This document shows positions 1-9,059 of a stretch of DNA of 39,362 nt, piece by piece (the first letter of the stretch is position 1; the number at the start of each line of letters is the position of its first letter). The notes below the pieces were generated by a model. It was given only the letters and a program-made list of their open reading frames with translations. It did no database searches and had not been told where the DNA came from. This DNA comes from Nocardioides sp. GTDB lineage: Bacteria; Actinomycetota; Actinomycetes; Propionibacteriales; Nocardioidaceae. Both the position numbers and the translations under genes were made by a program. Location of the stretch: contig NZ_JANINT010000117.1 of assembly GCF_024509035.1 (NCBI RefSeq), forward strand, positions 1-39,362. Direction: 5' to 3'.

Positions 1-345
1 GACTACCTCAGGGAGCAGCGGGTGTCCGCCCAGCTGTCCCTGCGGCAGCTCGCCGAGCAGGCCGGCGTCTCCAACCCCTACCTGAGCCAGATCGAACGCG
101 GCCTGCGGCGGCCCTCCGCGGAGGTGCTGCAACAGATCGCCAAGGCGCTGCGGATCTCCGCCGAGCAGCTCTACATCCGGGCCGGCATCGTCGACCCGCA
201 TGCCGGAGCAGCCGGATCGGTCGAGCTCGCGATCCTCGGTGACCCCAAGCTCACCGAGCGCCAGAAGCAGTCCCTGCTGGACGTCTACGCGTCGTTCCTC
301 GCCCTCAACGGGGCGAACGACGAGACCGACGGACCGGCCCGCTGA
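1..345 (+). CDS. XRE-family helix-turn-helix transcriptional regulator (5' end truncated by window edge)
   Basis: Frame open from base 1 (DYLREQRVSAQLSLRQLAEQAGVSNPYLSQIERGLRRPSAEVLQQIAKAL...); classic HTH_3 motif LRQLAEQAGVSNPYLSQIERG. Confidence 0.9.
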   Translation, partial: DYLREQRVSAQLSLRQLAEQAGVSNPYLSQIERGLRRPSAEVLQQIAKALRISAEQLYIRAGIVDPHAGAAGSVELAILGDPKLTERQKQSLLDVYASFLALNGANDETDGPAR

Positions 346-394
346 ACTCACCGCCCGGCGCCGCGCCGGGCCACCCCAACCGAAGGAGCAGGAC

Positions 395-1054
395 ATGGCC
401 AAGGCCAAGTTCGACATCAAGACCGAGGCGACCCGCCCGATCTACGCCGGCGTCGGCGTCACCGACCTCGCCGTCGAGCGCGTGCGCGAGTACGTCACGG
501 ACATGCAGAAGCGCCTCACCGAGGTGCAGAAGGACGTCCAGGCCCGGGTGAAGGGCATCGACTTCGAGCCGGAGGCCCTGCGCAAGCAGACCGTCACCTT
601 CGTCAACGCCCGCGTCGAGGCGCTCACCAAGGACGCCAAGGCCCGCCGCGCCGCGATCGAGGCCCGTGTCGAGGAGCTCCAGGCCGACGCTCGCGAGGTG
701 CCGACGAAGTGGCAGCACGTCCTCGACGAGAACGTCTCCGCGCTGAACGACTACTACACCGACCTCGCCAAGCGCGGCGAGACGCTGGTCGAGCGCGTGC
801 GCCGTCAGCAGTCCACCAAGAAGACCGTGACCTCGGCCAAGACCACGTCCGCCAAGGCGAAGACCACCAAGACGCAGGCGACCAAGGCCACCAAGACCAC
901 GGCCAAGAAGACCGCCAAGAAGGCCACCACGACCGCGAAGAAGACCTCGGCCGCTCCCAGGAGCAGCGCCAAGGCCACCGCGACCGCGGCCAAGAAGACC
1001 GCCTCCAACGCCGCGCAGGCCACCACTGACGCTGCGTCGAAGGTGGGTGACTGA
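395..1054 (+). CDS. HbhA-like heparin-binding hemagglutinin / histone-like protein with Lys/Ala-rich C-terminal tail
   Basis: ATG at 395 after AAGGAGCAGG; helical N-terminal region and long KKTAKKATTTAKKTSAAP-type tail; located between XRE and DUF2516 genes as in M. tuberculosis Rv0474-Rv0476. Confidence 0.8.
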   Translation: MAKAKFDIKTEATRPIYAGVGVTDLAVERVREYVTDMQKRLTEVQKDVQARVKGIDFEPEALRKQTVTFVNARVEALTKDAKARRAAIEARVEELQADAREVPTKWQHVLDENVSALNDYYTDLAKRGETLVERVRRQQSTKKTVTSAKTTSAKAKTTKTQATKATKTTAKKTAKKATTTAKKTSAAPRSSAKATATAAKKTASNAAQATTDAASKVGD

Positions 1055-1084
1055 CGAACAGCTGACGCTGTTCTAGCAAGCCGC

Positions 1085-1119
1085 GAGGCCCCCGGGAGGC
1101 ATGAGCCCTCGGGGGCCTT
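1085..1119 (+). terminator. Strong GC hairpin downstream of HbhA-like gene, possible terminator
   Basis: AGGCCCCC (1086-1093) pairs with GGGGGCCT (1111-1118), shortly after the stop codon at 1054; only a short T-run follows. Confidence 0.55.
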
Positions 1120-1214
1120 GTCGTGTCTGGACGCGGTGTGACGTGTAGGCATCGCTCGCGTTGGGAACGATAGGGGAGCACGTGTGATCGGGACACGGAA
1201 GGAGCGGGTGTCAG

Positions 1215-1319
1215 ATGTCTGCAGAGCCACTGCCCGCCGATGTGATGGAGTGGATGGGCATGGACGAGGCGATGGTGCCGTTCGTGCTCGACCTCGCCCA
1301 GACCGAGGTCCACTGCTAG
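1215..1319 (+). CDS. Putative 34-aa small protein
   Basis: ATG at 1215 preceded by GGAAGGAGCGGG; translates MSAEPLPADVMEWMGMDEAMVPFVLDLAQTEVHC*; acidic/hydrophobic composition. No homology check possible. Confidence 0.35.
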   Translation: MSAEPLPADVMEWMGMDEAMVPFVLDLAQTEVHC

Positions 1320-1384
1320 ACAGCCGGGTCCCCGACCACCTCTCGCTCATCGGGCCGATCCCGGTCCTCGCGTAGGCTGACCGC

Positions 1385-1675
1385 GTGCTGCACGTGTTCC
1401 AGGCCGAGGCGAACCTCATGCTGCTGATCGAGCTCGCCCTGCTGGTGGTCAAGCTGTTCGCGTTCATCAACAGCCTGATGTACTCCGCCGCGGCCTACGA
1501 CGCGGCCAACAAGCTGACCAAGCCGGCCTGGACGATCATCCTCGGGCTGGGTCTGGTGGTGCAGGTCGTCTTCGGCGGGCCGCTGGGGCTCATCAACCTC
1601 GCGTTCACCGTGGCGGCGTTCGTCTACCTCGCCGACGTGCGTCCTGCGCTCTCCTCGCTCACCCGCCGTCGCTGA
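1385..1675 (+). CDS. DUF2516 family membrane protein
   Basis: 96 aa, hydrophobic segments, ANKLTKPAWTIILGLGLVVQVVFGG; position after the HbhA-like gene matches actinobacterial synteny. Confidence 0.75.
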   Translation: MLHVFQAEANLMLLIELALLVVKLFAFINSLMYSAAAYDAANKLTKPAWTIILGLGLVVQVVFGGPLGLINLAFTVAAFVYLADVRPALSSLTRRR

Positions 1676-1775
1676 ACAGACCTTCCTCCAGATTCCCGCA
1701 AGTTCCCTCAGGTCTCAGCCGACCCGGTCGGCGCGGTCCTAGCGTTGGCTCACCAACGACGACTGGGGGGTAGTC

Positions 1776-2165
1776 ATGGGGATGTCGGACGTGCGTCCGT
1801 GGGGATCCTGGGAGATCCTCGACGAGGGTGAGGGCTACAAGGTCAAGCGGTTGGTCGTGAGGCCGCGGCAGCGGCTCTCCTACCAGACCCACGCCTACCG
1901 CTCCGAGCACTGGGTGGTCGTCAGCGGTACGGCGACGTACGTGCTCGACGGCGTCAAGCGTTCCGCGGGCCCGGGTGAGACGGTCGACGTCCCGCTCGGT
2001 GCAGCCCACCGGCTGATCAACGAGCACGCCACCCCGTTGGTGGTCATCGAGGTGCAGCGCGGTCGCTACACCGGCGAGGACGACATCGTCCGTCTGCAGG
2101 ACGACTACGGTCGCGCCGGCGTGATGCTGGAGACCGTCGGACGGCTGGTCGACTCGCGGCTCTGA
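1776..2165 (+). CDS. Stand-alone cupin protein, similar to C-terminal phosphomannose isomerase (ManC/AlgA type II) domain
   Basis: RPWGSWEILDEGEGYKVKRLVVRPRQRLSYQTHAYRSEHWVVVSGTATYVLDG... typical PMI type II cupin. Confidence 0.85.
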   Translation: MGMSDVRPWGSWEILDEGEGYKVKRLVVRPRQRLSYQTHAYRSEHWVVVSGTATYVLDGVKRSAGPGETVDVPLGAAHRLINEHATPLVVIEVQRGRYTGEDDIVRLQDDYGRAGVMLETVGRLVDSRL

Positions 2166-2233
2166 GTCCGGCATCCGCGCCCGGGCTCGGGCGCCGCCTC
2201 CATGCAATTCTCGGCGCAGGCTTCTCAAGCAGC

Positions 2234-2288
2234 GTCCCCTTAAGCCGATCTGTTCAGCGAACGAAACGGAATTCGCTGACAAGGGGAC
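2234..2288 (+). promoter_or_regulatory. Nested inverted repeats forming a candidate 5'UTR hairpin overlapping the Shine-Dalgarno of the downstream protease
   Basis: Outer arms GTCCCCTT (2234-2241) / AAGGGGAC (2281-2288); inner arms TCAGCGAA (2254-2261) / TTCGCTGA (2272-2279); start codon at 2293. Confidence 0.5.
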
Positions 2289-2292
2289 ATGG

Positions 2293-3768
2293 ATGTCCAC
2301 GAAGCTCTCGAGCGCGCCCGCACGCCGTCTCGCCGACGCCCGCACCCCTGCGACCGTCGCGTTGCTGGCGGCCGCGATCATCGTCATGCCGGGCGCGTCC
2401 GCGCCGCAGCTGGCCGCCCGGGCCGCCGGGGCCGTCTCGCCGTCCGCCACGCCGACCTCCGCCGGGGCGAGGTCCGCGCCCTCCCAGGCCGTCCTGGAGC
2501 GTCAGCCCGAGACGAGGCGCTCGGGCACGCGCATCGTGGTCGACTGGGGCGACCTCACCCCGGTGCAGGGCGAGCGCACGGCCATCGCCGGCAGCGTCCC
2601 CGTGCCGAGGAACGGCGGCCCGCGCTGGGTCTACCTCGAGGAGTGGAACTTCGAGGACGGCGTCTGGGCCTACCGCAAGGACACCCGCTCGGGTGCGGGG
2701 GGACGGTTCCGGCTCGCCGTCACCCTCGACCGGGTCAACGAACCGCGCCGGTTCCGCATCTCCGTGGGCAAGGGTCCCGGGGTGCCCCCGCTCGCCTCGA
2801 AGGCGGCCACGTTCACGGCCGTCTGGCAGCCGGCGGGACCCGTCACGAGGACCTACCCCGGGATGACGGTCGTCTGGCCTGGGGCGAAGGTGCTCGTCGG
2901 GTCGGCCCAGGTCGTCCGCGGGACGGTCACGGCCCGCCTCGCCAAGCCGAGCGTCGCGCTCCAGCGGGAGGTTGGCGGACGCTGGACGGAGATCGCACGT
3001 ACGACGGCCACCGGGGCAGGAGACTTCGCGCTCCGGCTGCCCACGGCGTACCTCGGCACCGGGTCCTACCGGCTCTCCATCACCGACGGCGCCGGGGGAG
3101 CCGTGGAGACTCCTGCCGAACGGTTGTCGATCATCCCCGACTACACCCCGGCGGGACGCGCCGCCAACTACTCGCTCGTGAGCGCGAGCCCGGTCGGCCG
3201 CTGGGATCCCTGCGCCCCGATCGGCTACCGGGTCAACCTGGCCAAGGCGCCCTCGGGTGCACTGCCCGACGTGCGGTCGGCCCTCGCGGAGGTCGCCGAG
3301 GCCACCGGGCTGCGGTTCGAGTACCGCGGCACGACGAGCGTGGTCCCGTTCGCTGCGGGCGACACCTTCGATCCCGCGGTCGCCGACCTGGTGATCGCCT
3401 GGGCCGATCCGGCACAGATGCGTGGGCTGTTCCCGACCGGCACGCTGGGGGTGGGCGGCCCGGAGTTCCGCCCGACGCTCGCCGTCGACCCGTCGGGTAC
3501 GCCGGTGCGCGAGATCTACCAGGGTGGGGTGACGATCAACACCGCCTTCAACAAGGCCCTCAAGCCCGGCTCGGGCGAGGGGCTGACCCGGGTCGCCGCC
3601 CTCATGCACGAGATCGGGCACGCGGTCGGTCTCATGCACGTCGACGGGGACCCGGCGCAGCTGATGTCGCCGTCGGTCGGCTACGGCCTGGACCGGTGGG
3701 GCGCCGGGGACCTCGCCGGCCTCGAGACCGTCGGAGCCGCCGGAGGGTGCCTCACCCCCGGCGCCTGA
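2293..3768 (+). CDS. Secreted matrixin-like zinc metalloprotease with N-terminal beta-rich domains
   Basis: N-terminal hydrophobic segment; HEIGHAVGLMH zinc motif (HExxHxxGxxH) followed by LMSPSVG Met-turn-like segment. Confidence 0.8.
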   Translation: MSTKLSSAPARRLADARTPATVALLAAAIIVMPGASAPQLAARAAGAVSPSATPTSAGARSAPSQAVLERQPETRRSGTRIVVDWGDLTPVQGERTAIAGSVPVPRNGGPRWVYLEEWNFEDGVWAYRKDTRSGAGGRFRLAVTLDRVNEPRRFRISVGKGPGVPPLASKAATFTAVWQPAGPVTRTYPGMTVVWPGAKVLVGSAQVVRGTVTARLAKPSVALQREVGGRWTEIARTTATGAGDFALRLPTAYLGTGSYRLSITDGAGGAVETPAERLSIIPDYTPAGRAANYSLVSASPVGRWDPCAPIGYRVNLAKAPSGALPDVRSALAEVAEATGLRFEYRGTTSVVPFAAGDTFDPAVADLVIAWADPAQMRGLFPTGTLGVGGPEFRPTLAVDPSGTPVREIYQGGVTINTAFNKALKPGSGEGLTRVAALMHEIGHAVGLMHVDGDPAQLMSPSVGYGLDRWGAGDLAGLETVGAAGGCLTPGA

Positions 3769-3775
3769 GCCGGCC

Positions 3776-5248
3776 CTAGGAGCGGCGGTTGCGCCGACGC
3801 CGGCGGTCGGGTCCGCGGGTGCCCGCGGGATTGTTCGCCGGAGCCGGGCGACTGGCGTAGCCGTAGTAGCCGTACCCGCCGTAGCCATAGCCCCCGTAGC
3901 CGTACCCGCGGCGCTTCTTGATCGTGGGCGCCAGGTTGACCACGACTCCGACCGCCTTGCCGCCGACCGCCTCGATCCGCTCGATCGCGTGGCCGAGCTG
4001 GTCCCGGGTCGTCTTCCCGTGCCGCAGGACGACGAGCGCGCCGTCGGCCTGGGCCGCGAGCAGGGCCGCGTCGGTGACCGGGAGCAGCGGCGGGGCGTCG
4101 AGGATGACGATGTCGAAGTCGTCGCGCAGCTCGCCGATCAGCTTCTCCATCGCGTTGGACTGGAGCAGCTCGGACGGGTTCGGCGGGATCGGGCCACTCG
4201 AGAGGACCCAGAGCCCGGTGTCGGCGTACTGCTGCATCGCGTCGCGCAGGTGCACCTTGCCGATGAGCACGCTGGTGGTGCCGACGCTGTCGTCGAGGCC
4301 GAGCCGGGCGGCGATGAGGGGGCGGCGCAGGTCGCACTCGACGAGCACGACCCGCTGCTTGGCCATCGCGAGCGTGATCGCGAGGTTGGTGGCTGTGGTG
4401 GTCTTGCCCTCGCCGGGCAGCGAGCTCGACACCACGAAGACCTTCTGGTCGTGGTCGACCTCGACGTACTGCATGTTGGTGCGCAGCACCCGGAAGGACT
4501 CCGACCACGGGGTCGCGTCGCTCAGGACCTCGGCCGGCGGGCGCCGCACGGCCGCGGTGTCGGCGTTGATGCGGCCCAGCACCGGAGCCGAGGTCACCTC
4601 GGCGATGTCCTCGCTGGAGGACAGTGAGGTGTCGAGGAGCTCGCGGAGGACCGCCGCGCCGACGCCCAACAGCAGGCCCAGGACGAACGCGAGACCGAGG
4701 TTGCGGACCGGCTGCGGGCTGACCGGGGTGCTGGAGACTCGAGCGTTGTCCACGATCGAGGCGTGCACGAGGGCGTCGGTCTTGCCCGGCGGGGTCTCGA
4801 GCGTGGCGACCTCGTCGCTGAGGGCCTCTGCGTAGCCCTGCGCGATGTCGCGCGCGACGACCGGGTCGGGGTCGGTCGCGGTGATCTCGAGGATCACGGT
4901 GTCGGGGTGCACGGTCGCTGAGACGGCGGCCTGCAGCGTGGAGGGGTCCAGACCAGTGCCGAGGTCGTTGGCGACCTGCTCGGCCAGCTTGTGCTTGCCG
5001 ACGAGCTCGGCGTACGACGTCACCCGCTGGGTCGCGAACAGGTTGTCCTGGTAGGCGTCGGCGGTGTCCGAGGGGCTGGTCGACACGAAGATGCTGACCG
5101 TCGAGGAGTACTGCGGCGTGGCCTGCCAGGTGAGCAGGGCTGCTGCTCCGACCGACAGGAGAACCAGGAGGACGACGATGCGCCAGCGGTGACGGATCGC
5201 GACCCAGTAGTCCTTGAGCTCCACGTGAGTCCGGTCCCGTCCCCCCAT
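3776..5248 (-). CDS. Wzz-type chain length determinant / tyrosine autokinase (BY-kinase) with Tyr-Gly-rich C-terminal tail
   Basis: N-terminal Wzz segment (ELKDYWVAIRHRWRIVVLLVLLSVGAAALLTW), Walker A SSLPGEGKTTTATNLA, Walker A'-like VVLVECDLRRP, DIVILDAPPLLPVTDA, tail RRGYGYGGYGYGGYGYYGYAS. ATG at 5248 chosen; the ORF extends to a TTG at 5281. Confidence 0.88.
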   Translation of the reverse strand: MGGRDRTHVELKDYWVAIRHRWRIVVLLVLLSVGAAALLTWQATPQYSSTVSIFVSTSPSDTADAYQDNLFATQRVTSYAELVGKHKLAEQVANDLGTGLDPSTLQAAVSATVHPDTVILEITATDPDPVVARDIAQGYAEALSDEVATLETPPGKTDALVHASIVDNARVSSTPVSPQPVRNLGLAFVLGLLLGVGAAVLRELLDTSLSSSEDIAEVTSAPVLGRINADTAAVRRPPAEVLSDATPWSESFRVLRTNMQYVEVDHDQKVFVVSSSLPGEGKTTTATNLAITLAMAKQRVVLVECDLRRPLIAARLGLDDSVGTTSVLIGKVHLRDAMQQYADTGLWVLSSGPIPPNPSELLQSNAMEKLIGELRDDFDIVILDAPPLLPVTDAALLAAQADGALVVLRHGKTTRDQLGHAIERIEAVGGKAVGVVVNLAPTIKKRRGYGYGGYGYGGYGYYGYASRPAPANNPAGTRGPDRRRRRNRRS

Positions 5249-5488
5249 GCGTCCGCCCCATGCGTCGACGCTGTCCGGCAACAGTAACGGTCGCCGCCGG
5301 GCCGCGCGGGCGATCCGCGGGACCCGATTTTGCCATTCCGCTCCCGCGGGGGAGATCCGCCGTTAGCGTGAGCCCGACCTCTGCGCGCGCCATGGCACAG
5401 GGGCCCTCCGATCGGGCGGGTGGAGCCCCCTCGGTGCGAGCCCACCCGGGCGCCGACGAGGGTGGGGACGATTTCGGGGGAGATCATC

Positions 5489-7336
5489 ATGAGCGATCTG
5501 ATCGGCCACTTCCGCCGGCGCAGGGCAGCACTGGCTGTCGGGTACGACACCGCCGCCTGGCTGGTCGGCTACGCCGCCTTCGCCTGGCTGCGGCTGGACA
5601 GCGACAGCTCGAGCGTTCCGTGGAGCGAGGTGATGACGATCGCCGCGGCCACGGCCGCGCTGTACGTCGTGGTCGCCATGCCGATCCGTCTCCACCAGGG
5701 CCGGGCGCGCACCGCGAGCCTCGAGGAGATGGTGCTGCTCGGCGTGGTGATGGGGGGTCTCGGCGGGTCCGTGTTCCTCGTCAACCTGGTCACCCACTGG
5801 GTGCCCCGGAGCATCCCCGCCGGCGCCACGCTCGGCGCCCTGGTGCTCGCGGGCTGGGCCCGGGCCACCTGGCGCACCCTCCAGGAGCACGACGAGCGGA
5901 CGGTGGCTGGCGAGGACTCCCAGCGGACCCTGGTGGTCGGCGCGGGCGAGGCCGGCCGTGAGCTCATCACCTCGATGCGGCGTGATCCGCTGCGCCGGTA
6001 CGACCCGGTCGGCCTCGTCGACGACGACCCCTACAAGCGGCACCGTCGGGTCCGCGGGGTGCCCGTCCTGGGCACCACGTGCGACCTGGCCACTCACGTG
6101 GCCCGCACCGGCGCCACCACGGTCGTCATCGCGATCCCGAGCGCGAGCGCCGAGACCGTCAACCGGTTGCGGCTCGCGGCCCTGGCCGCTCACGCCGCGG
6201 TGAAGGTCCTCCCGTCGACCACCCAGCTGCTCACCGACAGCGTCGGCATCCGAGACCTGCGTGACATCAACATCACCGACGTACTCGGTCGCAACCAGCT
6301 CGACACCGACATCGACGCCATCGCCGGCTACCTCACCGGCCGCAAGGTGCTGGTGACCGGTGCCGGCGGCTCGATCGGCTCCGAGCTGTGCCGCCAGATC
6401 CACCGGTTCAACCCGGCCGAGCTGATGATGCTCGACCGCGACGAGTCCGCGCTGCACGCCGTCCAGCTCTCGATCCACGGACGCGCGCTGCTCGACTCCG
6501 ACGACGTGATCCTCTGCGACATCCGCGACGAGGCCGCGGTGCACGCCGTCTTCGCCACGCGGCGACCCGACGTCGTCTTCCACGCCGCCGCCCTCAAGCA
6601 CCTGCCGATGCTCGAGCAGTATCCCGCCGAGGCCGTGAAGACCAACGTCATCGGCACCCGCACGGTGCTGCGCGCAGCCGACCTCGTGGGCGTCGACAGG
6701 TTCGTCAACATCTCCACCGACAAGGCCGCCAACCCCTCGAGCATCCTCGGCTACTCCAAGCGGGTCGCCGAGCGCATCACCGCGGAGCAGGCACGCCAGG
6801 CCAGCGGCACCTACCTCTCGGTCCGGTTCGGCAACGTGCTGGGCAGCCGTGGGTCGGTGCTGTCGGCGTTCGCCAAGCAGATCGCCGCCGGCGGGCCGAT
6901 CACGGTCACCCACCCCGACGTCAGCCGCTTCTTCATGACGATCGAGGAGGCCTGCCAGCTGGTCATCCAGGCGGCCGCGATCGGCGGCCCCGGCGAGGCC
7001 CTCGTGCTCGCCATGGGCGAGCCGGTGCGCATCGTCGACGTCGCCCAGCAGCTCATCGAGCAGTCCGGCACCCCGGTCCGCATCGAGTACACCGGCCTTC
7101 GCGAGGGCGAGAAGCTGCACGAGGAGCTCTTCGGCGACGGCGAGCCGCGCGACCAGCGCCCCCGCCACCCGCTGGTCTCCCACGTCCCGGTGCCGCCTAT
7201 CGAGGACCAGGACGTGCTCGCCCTCGCCCGCCACACCGCACCCGAGGACGTCCGCCTCACCCTGCGGCTCGCGTGCGAGGGGGCGGTCACCGAGACGCGC
7301 GTGCACGGCGGCGCACCGTCGCCGATCGCCGGGTGA
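5489..7336 (+). CDS. Membrane-bound nucleoside-diphosphate-sugar 4,6-dehydratase/epimerase (WbpM/CapD type)
   Basis: N-terminal TM segments, CoA-binding-like region (LVVGAGEAGRELI), SDR motif VTGAGGSIGSELCRQI, STDKAANPSSILGYSKRVAE; RBS GGGGGAG before ATG 5489. Confidence 0.92.
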   Translation: MSDLIGHFRRRRAALAVGYDTAAWLVGYAAFAWLRLDSDSSSVPWSEVMTIAAATAALYVVVAMPIRLHQGRARTASLEEMVLLGVVMGGLGGSVFLVNLVTHWVPRSIPAGATLGALVLAGWARATWRTLQEHDERTVAGEDSQRTLVVGAGEAGRELITSMRRDPLRRYDPVGLVDDDPYKRHRRVRGVPVLGTTCDLATHVARTGATTVVIAIPSASAETVNRLRLAALAAHAAVKVLPSTTQLLTDSVGIRDLRDINITDVLGRNQLDTDIDAIAGYLTGRKVLVTGAGGSIGSELCRQIHRFNPAELMMLDRDESALHAVQLSIHGRALLDSDDVILCDIRDEAAVHAVFATRRPDVVFHAAALKHLPMLEQYPAEAVKTNVIGTRTVLRAADLVGVDRFVNISTDKAANPSSILGYSKRVAERITAEQARQASGTYLSVRFGNVLGSRGSVLSAFAKQIAAGGPITVTHPDVSRFFMTIEEACQLVIQAAAIGGPGEALVLAMGEPVRIVDVAQQLIEQSGTPVRIEYTGLREGEKLHEELFGDGEPRDQRPRHPLVSHVPVPPIEDQDVLALARHTAPEDVRLTLRLACEGAVTETRVHGGAPSPIAG

Positions 7337-7403
7337 GGCCCAGTAGGAATCATCGAGCACCATCTGCGGGTCGTGCAGTCAGCGGCAGGCCCGCTCGCCT
7401 GGG

Positions 7404-8207
7404 TCAGGCGGAGGCGCGACCCAGGGGTGGCGCCATTGGTTCGCGATAGTCCTCGTCGAGCCAGTCGTCGAGACAGAGTCCGGTGAGCGCGGCCGTGCGA
7501 CGGATGTCCTCGGCGAAGTGCTCGGTGAGCTGTGCTTGCTCGTCGCGGCGCATGGCCCCAACGTGTGCCGCCATGACCGGCACGATGTACTGCTGGTCTT
7601 TGTGTGCGAGTGGCGCCTCCTCCAAGCTCAGAAACGACTCGAGACGTCTGAGCTCGACAACCGGCTCGGACCAGAGCTGATCGGTCCGAAGGAAGTGGAC
7701 TCGCGTCGGCGAGAAGAGCTCGAATGCTCGCTCGATCTGGTCCGCATAGAAGCCCCGCTCGACGTACGAATAGATGCGATGAACGCCCATCGGGGCCCGG
7801 CGCACTCGTTCGCGCACGGGCACCGAGGTGGCGTCGGCGAAAGACATGGTTTCAAGGTTGCGCGCGATCTCCATCCGCCAGTGCGAATATGCCCGGAGGG
7901 CTGGCTGCCGCAGGGCGATCACGAGTCTCGCAGCTGGGTTGTAGTCGTGGAGGCGCGCGAGGGCCGGCGGCCAGTAGCTGTAGATGGGGGTGGCCTCGCC
8001 TCGAAGTTTGCCGGGCGTATGTCGCGGAAAGTGAGCATGGAGATCCCCATAATCGGGATCGCTCCAGTCGACTGCCTCGTCATCGAAGAAGTGTGGCTCT
8101 TTGATCCACGACATCTCGACCCCAGGATGCCGCTGCAGGTGGTGGGCGAGCGCCGTCGTGCCCGCCTTCTGGGCGCCGACCACGAAGAAGTCGACCAAAC
8201 CGGTCAT
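7404..8207 (-). CDS. Sulfotransferase domain protein (heparan sulfate sulfotransferase-like)
   Basis: MTGLVDFFVVGAQKAGTTALAHHLQRHPGV (5'-PAPS loop), KEPHFFDDE, LVIALRQPALRAYSHWRMEI. ORF could start upstream at 8357. Confidence 0.85.
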   Translation of the reverse strand: MTGLVDFFVVGAQKAGTTALAHHLQRHPGVEMSWIKEPHFFDDEAVDWSDPDYGDLHAHFPRHTPGKLRGEATPIYSYWPPALARLHDYNPAARLVIALRQPALRAYSHWRMEIARNLETMSFADATSVPVRERVRRAPMGVHRIYSYVERGFYADQIERAFELFSPTRVHFLRTDQLWSEPVVELRRLESFLSLEEAPLAHKDQQYIVPVMAAHVGAMRRDEQAQLTEHFAEDIRRTAALTGLCLDDWLDEDYREPMAPPLGRASA

Positions 8208-8381
8208 CGGCTGAGTCGCGGGGACCTCGGAGGTCTGAGCACGGACACAACCTACATTGCGGACGGCGTTGGTCCGTGATTTCTCGGCCACGTCGCTGAC
8301 GTCGTCGGTCTCTGTCGGTCGTTGCTGCCCGGCCGTCACCCCCCGCTCGGTGGACACGTCACCGTGCGCGACCCTGCGGCT

Positions 8382-9059
8382 TCAGCGTCGACGCAGCCAC
8401 CCGTTCGGGTTGTACGTCGCGTTGTGGCCATAGCGGTCGCACAGGTCGGTGTCGATCTCGTAATCAACTCCGTGCCGGTCGAGGAAGTCGGCCACGCCGC
8501 GGTTGGGGCCGTGGTCATACCGGCGATACTGTTCGCCGCTCAGCCGGGACACGACGCCGTCCTCGACGACGATGTAGTCGCCGGTGCGGAGGTGATCGTG
8601 GAAGTAGTTGAGGACGGCCGTGGTCTCCCGGTATTGGTGGCTGCTGTCCTCGACGACCAGGAACGGGCGCGGGCACCGGGCCAGTAGGTCCTTGGTCAGG
8701 ACCTTGTCCAAGCTGTTCGCGTCGCCGTGCAGGAAGTCGATGCGCGCGTCGTCGAAGTCGACGAGGTGCTCGATGTCGACCGAGACGACCCTGCCGTCTC
8801 GGTTGCCATGAGCCGTCAGCATGTCTGCGAACCAGAGCGCACTGCCACCGAACTTCGTACCGATCTCGATCACGGTGCCGGTGCGCTGGCGTGACAGCAG
8901 TTGCAGATAGAGAGCGATGTCGAAGGGGCTCTTGAAGAACGGCACCCCGCGATACACCGTGCGCATGGTGCCCTGCTGCATGCGGTCGAACACCGCGTCG
9001 GGCACCGAAGATGTCCAGGCGCGGCCACGCACTGGTGGCGGTCCAGGCGTCTGGGTCAT
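8382..9059 (-). CDS. CmcI / cephalosporin hydroxylase-like SAM-dependent methyltransferase family protein
   Basis: TVYRGVPFFKSPFDIALYLQLL, VIEIGTKFGGSALWFADML, FLVVEDSSHQYRETTAVLNYF; ATGA overlap (9056-9059) with the upstream GT2 gene. Confidence 0.8.
   Translation of the reverse strand: MTQTPGPPPVRGRAWTSSVPDAVFDRMQQGTMRTVYRGVPFFKSPFDIALYLQLLSRQRTGTVIEIGTKFGGSALWFADMLTAHGNRDGRVVSVDIEHLVDFDDARIDFLHGDANSLDKVLTKDLLARCPRPFLVVEDSSHQYRETTAVLNYFHDHLRTGDYIVVEDGVVSRLSGEQYRRYDHGPNRGVADFLDRHGVDYEIDTDLCDRYGHNATYNPNGWLRRR

Noticed and set aside
200-1313. Long overlapping ORFs antisense or out of frame to the HbhA-like gene (e.g. 624..1313 -, 805..1470 -, 305..718 -)
   Set aside because: Shadow ORFs of a high-GC, Lys/Ala-rich coding sequence; low-complexity translations with no family motif.
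1659-2450. 263-aa minus-strand ORF
   Set aside because: Antisense to the cupin and protease genes; Arg/Pro-rich composition typical of GC-rich shadow frames.
5363-7363. 666-aa minus-strand ORF opposite the WbpM/CapD-like gene
   Set aside because: Codon-phase mirror of a high-GC gene; no recognisable domain, while the sense strand encodes a clear dehydratase.
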